Source: Bryopsis sp. KO-2023 (Eukaryota; Chlorophyta; Ulvophyceae; Bryopsidales; Bryopsidaceae). Taken from it: a DNA stretch of 64,000 nt. How positions within the stretch are numbered: position 1 is the stretch's first letter; each line of letters begins with the position of its first letter. Of this stretch, positions 57,713 through 64,000 are shown in pieces. Under the pieces are notes generated by a model that was not told the DNA's origin, made no database searches, and was given only the letters and a program-made list of their open reading frames with translations. The position numbers and the translations under genes are program-made. The stretch covers positions 2,790,001-2,854,000 of the forward strand of contig BSYQ01000013.1 of the NCBI GenBank assembly GCA_030272585.1, in the 5' to 3' direction.

Positions 57713-58020
57713 CGTCGGCGCCACTAACGACGAAACGTCGGTGTGCAACGACGAAACGTCGGCGCTATCAACGACGAAACGTCGGCGTCAGCAACGACGA
57801 AGCGTCGGTGCCATCAACGACGAATCGACGGTGTCACCAACGACAAACCGTCGGCGCCACCAACGACGGTGCGTCGGCATCACCAACGACGAACCGTCGG
57901 TGTGTGCCGACGAATCGACGGCACACACCGACGGTTCGTCGTTGGTGCGCCGACGCTCGATACGACGATATCGACCGTCGTTGAGGCGTCGTCGACGGCG
58001 TCGTTGGCCACCCCGTTTGT
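57713..58020. repeat. Right subterminal CG-rich repeats of the CACTA-like element
   Basis: About eight copies of ACGACGAAACGTCGGYG with spacing of 20-30 bp, each nearly palindromic. Within it, 57881-57909 and 57919-57947 are a perfect 29-bp inverted repeat around a 9-nt loop (arm begins CACCAACGACGAACCGTCGG). Confidence 0.88.
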
Positions 58021-58713
58021 CTTGTGGGAAGATTAATTTCATGCTTTCCTTTAAACTGCCTTGTGTTCAATTTTTATGATAAAAAATTCTATTACTTTTC
58101 TTATCATTTTTTTTAAAACACACACACACATCTTGTATAAAACAAAAATCACACCTGAGGTAGGCCAATTGGTTCGCTTTCGGGAAATTCAGGTTTCTTG
58201 ACTTTGGGTGCCAGTGTTTATTTTTTTGTCTGCAGGTGGTGGAGCACTTTCCACTGGGGGGTCTTTCACCAAGAAGAAAAACATTTCTTAATAGATCGAA
58301 AGACATGATGTATAATAATTGTGCATTGTAATTTCCGATCAAAAAACATTGTTATTGTAATTTACATCGAGTTTTTTTGGATTTTGGACATCATATACAT
58401 CTTTCTTCCAGCCCATAAAAGTGTAAGTGCTAAAACTATCTTCTTCTGTAGAGAAGAAGAGAAAAAAAATATCCTTATCCTTTTCTGATATGTATTTATT
58501 AATTTTATTCTAAGAAAACCAAGAGTTCTTTAAAAAGAAAACCCACCAGCAAAAAAGAATCATAAGAAACAAGAAGAAGATTTACCTGAGCCAAGAAACT
58601 CCGAAACCGAGATTCCATCTGGATTCCATGTGGGGGCTTTCATATGACATGTCGAGCACCTGGGTGTATATCGCCAGAATCATGCTCTTGATGACATTCA
58701 CTCATTCCACATG

Positions 58714-59881
58714 GGGGGTGGGATGGTGAGATGTCGCGACGGCTGCGGCTACTGTCGACGTTCAAAAACGTATTTTTCCGGCGTTCACTTTGACGCTAAG
58801 GAAGCGATCAAAATCGGATCGGCGTGCGCTCCCCGTAAAATGTCTCAGAAAAAGAAGAAAGGTCGTTCTTCCCCAAAACCACATGCACCTAACCTCCCCC
58901 CACTTGGCCCCCGATCGCGCCGCCGCCGCCCCACCAAGAAGATCGAATCTTCAAACAGCAAACCGGGCATGGTTGTTCTGTTTTTTTTTCAATCCGCTCT
59001 TTGCTTGTGGGTTCTTGCAGCCGCATCCCCTCCTTGACCTACCCCCAGCATGGCGCTCGATCGACCAGAAGGAGAAAGTTATTCGTCGCGCTCATCCTAG
59101 AAGTTTGATAGTTTCCTTGTTGCACTGGTGACAAACGTAATATAACAGGTCGCTATCAGTATCATCGGGAGCCTCCCCATCATGAATGTATGGCGCTGAT
59201 CAGCAGGTCGCCATGACCTTCTTTTGCCAGTTTGCCGCAGGAACGCGTCTCAACTGGCTTCGATTCTTTGGGACACTCGGTGGGAGTTTGTGGATCGACT
59301 GACAATTATGGACAGGAGTCGGCCTCCAAACACAGCTCTGCGCTCAAATGGCGGCGCCATGTACGTGAAAACCGATCGCAGTGATCTGGTATCAGCTGAC
59401 ATTCGGCGTTTTCGTTTTTCGGTCCATACTGCACAGTCCTGAAGATTGGTTGAGCCATCCCCCCCCCAAAAAAAAAAGAAGGAAAAATCAGGAGCAGGGG
59501 CGGGAGCGGGTTAGAGCGCACGATCGATTTGGACGATCGAAGCTGGTCAAAAATTCTTGGTTTGGTTTGCTGTGATATTATTTTAGTCCAGGAACTAACG
59601 AGACCACCTGAGCGTTACGCTACTTCGCGTCACATTACGCGTAGCTTGTCGTACATCACGTTGTGTGTCACGTTGCAGGTTCCAGTACAGTACTATGCAG
59701 GGTGCTGACAATATTTTCCATTTTTCTGAGTGCATCAGCTTATGGCGAACAGGTTTGTTCTTAATTTTTACTTGTCAGTTTTCACACATGAGCATCTGAA
59801 CATCTGAATAGGTTTACTCAGGGTGCAAGTTCCTCGATCAAACATTCTTTTTTCTTGCTGCATTCCTGTGAAGAATTATTT
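58714..59881. promoter_or_regulatory. CAP-to-L4 spacer with GC-rich block and L4 leader
   Basis: This is the fourth copy of the GC-rich block, joined abruptly to the cut CAP exon at 58713. It has ATGTCTCAGAAAAAGAAG (frame MSQKKKKGRSSPKPHAPN, very basic), the CGCCGCCGCC core, CGATCG repeats and the C-run-dependent minus-strand frame seen in the other copies. The MALDREGES frame is deleted in its middle here. Confidence 0.45.
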
Positions 59882-61590
59882 ATGGGAAGTTTTTTAAGAA
59901 TAGGATACAGGCTGTTCATTTTTCTAGTGACTCTATTTTTCCTTGCCCTGCAGGCAAGAAGTATTGCAGAACTTCGGTTATATGAGTATGCCCATACCTA
60001 TTGGGGGGGGGTACAATCACGTTTCAGGAACGGTGCCCTCATGATCTCAGCAGGTAACACATAACATCGCATTCAACTCGGGGAAATGATTTCCCTGTCC
60101 GATCTTCCACCAGGGCTTCAGAGGTGAGAATCAAAGTCTGTTCGCTTTTGGTACTTGCGCTGTTTTTTCTATTTCAAGAAAAAAATAGTCAGTTGCCTTC
60201 TCCGATTGTAAATAGCTGATTGATTTTATTGTTGCGCTGGATTATTATTTTTTTTCTTCCATGGATTGTGAACACATTTTGTCTTTGAAATATGAGAACA
60301 AAACTAAGAACAGTCTTTTTTTTTATTTTGTGAATTTTGAGATGCAACAAAACTTGAGGTGTCATGCCAATGGGTGAATCTTTGTTCTTGAACGTGTTTG
60401 TGCGTGTGCATTTGTTTTATTGATATGGGAAAAAAACAAAAACCTGAGCAGCCTGCAGATGGACAATGTTTGGCTCAATGCTCGTTTGCCTGAAGAATCT
60501 TTTGCGAAATTGCAATGGTTTGTTCAATCTCGTTGTTGGATTAAAAAAAAAAATGCATGGAAGGCAATTTGTTTTGTTTTTTGGTGGTTTTTGGGGAAAC
60601 CTACCCCTTTTTCTCAGCAACGTTTTCCCCAACAAAGAACAAACTACTGAACACAGAGGATCTTTTTTTTTTCAAGTATAAAATATTTTTGAATTTTTGT
60701 GTTACCTGGATCGAGTTAAAAATTCAGGAGTATCATTATTTGGATAGAGCAGGAGAGGGGGGGGGGAACTTTTTGGACAACCTCAATATCATGCTTAGTC
60801 AAGATTCCGACGATACAAAGCCCTTCCTAAAGGTTTTCTGTTTTACTTCAGGATTACTAACATTTTTCCCTGTGAATCTCAGGGTGTCCTATCTTTATTC
60901 GTGGTTCAATTGGGTGGATGATCCTCTCGGAAATATGGGTTACAATGTTTCTATGTACGAGGTTGATTACGGGTAAGCAGCAACATTTTGCTTTTCAAAA
61001 TTAATTACATCAAGGCCAAATCCCCATGCAGTCCCTACCCTGTGTAAAAGGGTGATTTAGAAATCTGCCGCTCGAACAATAGGAAAACCAAGAATATCAT
61101 TCCCGCATCCCAATTTCTCCCTCTTCCTATCTTATTGGGGAAAAGAAAGAAACCCTACTCGAAATATTCCTGATTTTGTATTTTTTATGAAATAAATTAA
61201 AAAAACCAAGAATTTATCCAGGAGAGAAAATGCAGATTTTTCTCACCTGGTGATCCAGCTTGCTCCCCATTTCTGGCAGAACAATATATAAAAAAAACAC
61301 TTGAAATCCCCTCCCCCCCTTTTTTTTGTTTCAATCTCATATCCGACACTGATGTGCCTTCTTTCAGCCATGTTTTTTAATTGTCGCTCCACTTTTCTGC
61401 AGTGAATTCGGAAATGTTTTTGTCAGAACCCAGAAGAATAGGTTATTTTTATTTTGTGTGTGGTTTTTGCAGTGGGATTGCTGTTGATATATATGATAAA
61501 CAGCAAGATGCTGCCCTGATGGACATTTTGGATCTGATAAAAAGTCAATTCACAGTTGAGCTGTCGATTTACCCTGGAGTTGCCTCAGGT
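59882..61590 (+). pseudogene. L4: internally deleted L-family pseudogene
   Basis: Exon 1 is present (signal peptide) but has extra bases at its G-run and is out of frame. The text then jumps within the intron to the middle of exon 3 (ATGATTTCCCTGTCCGATC), runs through exon 4, jumps near 60680 to the exon 11 region, continues to exon 12, and near 61590 jumps to the L 3' flank. Exons 2, 5-10, 13 and 14 are missing, so the gene is dead. Confidence 0.8.
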
Positions 61591-62691
61591 ACATTCTGTG
61601 GAACAACACTCGGAAGGAATGAGGATGAGATGTACATATGTATAATACTTTTGGATATTTGGCATTTTTTTGTTTTTTAGGTAGTGCATAATTCTTCTTT
61701 TACAGAGAATCGAGATGAAGAAGACCTTTGTTTTTTTCCCTCATTCTGCTTGATTACTATTTATATCGTCTTTTTTTGTTCGTTTTTTTTTGGGGGGGGG
61801 GAGGGATGAAAAGAAACAGAGAGAGGGAGGGCATATCAGCCTATTTTAGCATATGCTAACACTATGCATAGTGTTATTATTATTTATTTATTTTCTTTTG
61901 ATTGTTACTTTTTTCTTTTGAAACCAAAGACGAGAAAACTGCACAAAGTGCCAGCTATTGTCTGAACAAACCTTTACCTTTACATCCATATAGAGCTCCA
62001 GAGAATCGCACTACCAACTGTGAAGAGCACCGTACCCTCCCAAACAATTACGACATAATCCCGAGTCGGTTATATCACGTTTCCTGCTACCACCAACGAA
62101 GTTGAAAAATATTGGGTTTTTTTTCTTGCTTTGTGTGTGTTTTTGTTGACTTTCAATCAATCAACCAATTTTCGACAAAGTAAAAAAAGACTGAGGTTGG
62201 GAATTTCAACCAACGTGCAACCCACCTCTTACTCCCACACGAGTCGTAAGTTAAAAATTGTCGTGTCAGAGTGGGAGGGTACCCGCCGTGGATCTACTTG
62301 AGATCTCTTTCGGCTCGGATTCATCATTCACGACTTCGTTGATCTGGAATCTTTCTAATCCCATTTATGTGTACCACTCTCGAGTTTTAATCTCCTCGAT
62401 CACTGTGGTTGACCCGCATACGATCTCAAACTGGTCGCTTTAAAGCTTTTTGTGTTTCGTCGACTGAGACAACATTTTTCCAGTTTTTGGTGCGTGGATT
62501 ATGAGTCACCGATTCTGGTGGCGACTTTTGTTGCACGCGAGGAAGTGGTTGGCGGTTACATTAACGTCGAACAGGTCGAACCAAGCCCCCCTCCCCCCAA
62601 AAAAGAAACAATAAAAAAAACGAAAGCATTGTTCCCACGTTCACCCCCATAAAAGATAAGAAACCTTTTTTGATTTTCTTTTTCTGGAAAA
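61591..62691. other. Inter-unit region between L4 and CAP copy C5, no gene seen
   Basis: L 3' flank and CAP 3' flank as in 218-1178 and 32554-33749. A small local inverted duplication AGCATATGCTAACACTATGC follows TATTTT near 61848-61868 and is absent from the other copies. Confidence 0.55.
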
Positions 62692-63970
62692 CTAAGCCCC
62701 CGCATGTTCTGCTGGCCTAGTAGTAATAAGTTTTCCCTCTTCAAACACACTGACAAATTGGTCTGGAACGGCCGACTCCACTGGCTCCTCCCCACCGGTG
62801 ACAATAACCAAGACCCTAGCTGATTTTGTTGTCGAAATGGCCACATCGGTCGACGAATCAGGAATATACACCTGGAAAAAAGGAGAAAGGGAAAAACTTG
62901 AAAGAAAATTGAACAACGAACATGAAGAACGTAAGAATGTAATGGTTTTAATTTAACAAGTGAGGTGAAAAAGAGACCAAACCAAAAAGAAAGGAATTGC
63001 TGCTTTTTCTATTTGCTGCTTGAACATGGACTCCTTTATTTATTATGAAGATAATGATTTAATCTATCACACATATATCTATATATATATATATATAATC
63101 TTTTTTGGATCAGGGGGTGCTCACCTTGACTCCATCGCATTTATCGACAGCTAACGTCCCGATGTGGCCGGTTGTCTGAACATCGACTGCAGAAGAGTTC
63201 ACCACCTCCACCGAGGCCATGACTGTTTCGAAAAGAAGCCCCAGCTTTTAGCAGGAATCCACCGTGATGGCATTCACTTTTTTCATCGATCTTTCAAATT
63301 AAACAAAAACAAGAAGACACACCACCCAACATAAAAAACAGACCCACTTTTGAACCATCTATAAAACATGTGGGAAATCACTCAAACAAAACCTTACAAT
63401 TATAATTAAACATCATAATGTTTTGTCAACTACATCCAGACCCATCTAGTCCTGCCGGGAGGGAATTACCATTCTGGAAACCCCTCGAAATAATCAAATC
63501 CTGTTCCATTGCACATTTTCAAACTGTAACGGCAATATCCCTGTACAGCTTATTATTTCTCCCGGCCCACGATAGTGCAAGGGAAAATACTACCAAAAAA
63601 ATTGAGTTTTAGAGAGAAGAAAAATGTGGAAAAAATCTTTATTCGCTCCTCGTATGTATTTATTTATTTTATTCTGAATGAAAACCAAAACTTCTCCAAA
63701 AAGAAAACAAAAAAAACAGCAACAAGGAAAAAGAAAATGAAAAAGATTACCTGAGCCATGGAACTCTGAAACTGAGATTCCATCTGGATTCCATGTGGGG
63801 GCTTTCATATGACATGTCGAGCACCTAGGTGTATATCGCCAAAATCATGCTCTTGATATAATTCACTCATTCCACATGACTGACATCCGTCACCCGAAGT
63901 TCCTTCAAGATTTTGTTCGAATAAAATTCGGAGGACTGGACGCTTTGCTTGATGTGAAGGGGCGGCTTCT
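62692..63970 (-). pseudogene. CAP pseudogene copy C5, middle exons lost
   Basis: The terminal exon (62692-62871, open, TAG) and the beta-helix exon (about 63126-63290, with one TTTAGC/TTTTGC change) are present. The KKVTDAEK exon, the VDKPNPAH exon and the linker exon are absent, and unrelated sequence (63300-63740) lies in their place. The exon with THMKAPTWNPDGISVSEFHG-type sequence follows (about 63753-63970) with the same TGA after HVE. The right window edge cuts further upstream sequence. Confidence 0.7.
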
Positions 63971-64000
63971 CTGAAACTGTTCCATTTTGGAGGGATCATT

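Larger units (their letters stand above)
54293..58026. mobile_element. CACTA-like TIR element with subterminal repeats and gene fragments
   Basis: The left end CACAAGACGAATGGAGTGGC and right end (complement CACAAGACAAACGGGGTGGC) form an inverted repeat of about 34 bp with a few mismatches, continuing CAACGACGCCGTCG on both sides. GG flanks both ends and the empty site in C3 reads AGTAATGGAAGATT (about 35342). Dense CG-rich subterminal repeats lie inside each end, as in CACTA/EnSpm elements, whose termini also begin CAC. I recognise no transposase. Assignment to that superfamily is inference; a 2-bp duplication is short for it. Confidence 0.75.
52716..58713 (-). pseudogene. CAP pseudogene copy C4, split by a 3.7-kb transposon
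   Basis: The terminal exon (from 52716) has lost 13 nt in the GEEPVES region and is out of frame. The beta-helix exon (near 53135-53300) and the KKVTDAEK exon (about 53532-53768) are recognisable. The intron after the VDKPNPAHLVADVFDA exon (near 54090-54180) holds the element 54293-58026; then come the linker exon (58160-58270, frameshifted as in C3) and the start of the upstream exon with the same TGA near 58700. That exon is cut at 58713, where sequence jumps into the GC-rich spacer. Confidence 0.75.

Noticed and set aside
57713..58020. CRISPR array
   Set aside because: The spaced palindromic repeats vary in length and sequence, have no unique spacers of constant size, and lie inside a eukaryotic transposon end.

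Overview
This is nuclear DNA from an intron-rich eukaryote. I cannot name the lineage. Real exons are mostly 65-260 bp and sit between AT-rich introns with GT/AG ends, pyrimidine tracts and many long C, G, A and T homopolymers. There are two non-LTR retrotransposons, two terminal-inverted-repeat elements, a cyclase-associated-protein (CAP) family, a leucine-rich-repeat (LRR) membrane-protein family and a kinase-like gene. Stop codons behave as in the standard code.

Most of the window is a degenerate tandem array. Each unit holds, left to right, a 5'-truncated CAP copy on the minus strand, a spacer of about 1 kb that is GC-rich, and a 14-exon gene on the plus strand (called L here). L would encode a secreted-signal LRR ectodomain joined to a multi-pass membrane domain. 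The L copies lie at 2-217 (only the end), 3607-10108 (L1), 26432-32553 (L2), 37603-50045 (L3) and 59882-61590 (L4). The CAP copies lie at 1179-3122 (C1), 22542-24942 (C2), 33750-36125 (C3), 52716-58713 (C4) and 62692-63970 (C5). Every copy of both genes that is long enough to judge carries lesions, and the lesions differ between copies. The array therefore looks like a birth-and-death family of mostly pseudogenes, with any intact founder outside the window.

Between units 1 and 2 lies unique sequence (about 10.4-20.6 kb). It contains an unrecognised three-exon minus-strand gene (12527-13635), a GC-rich stretch with a possible myristoylated protein (15060-15587) and a membrane-anchored kinase-like protein with degenerate catalytic motifs (18424-20053, minus).

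Mobile elements explain most remaining breaks in the array. A full-length, apparently intact LINE (40819-48509, minus) sits in intron 9 of L3 between 12-bp target duplications. Its ORF1 and ORF2 share a frame and are separated by one UAG, and a complete dUTPase ORF overlaps the end of ORF2 by 20 nt. Its 3' UTR was hit by 5'-truncated copies of a second LINE with a C-terminal restriction-like-endonuclease pattern, twice at the same 10-bp target. A 1.3-kb foldback element (50730-52029) and a 3.7-kb CACTA-like element (54293-58026) each have inverted termini, and in each case a paralogous unit in the window shows the empty site. The larger one carries gene-like fragments, including a frameshifted RING-H2 finger and a tRNA-like structure.
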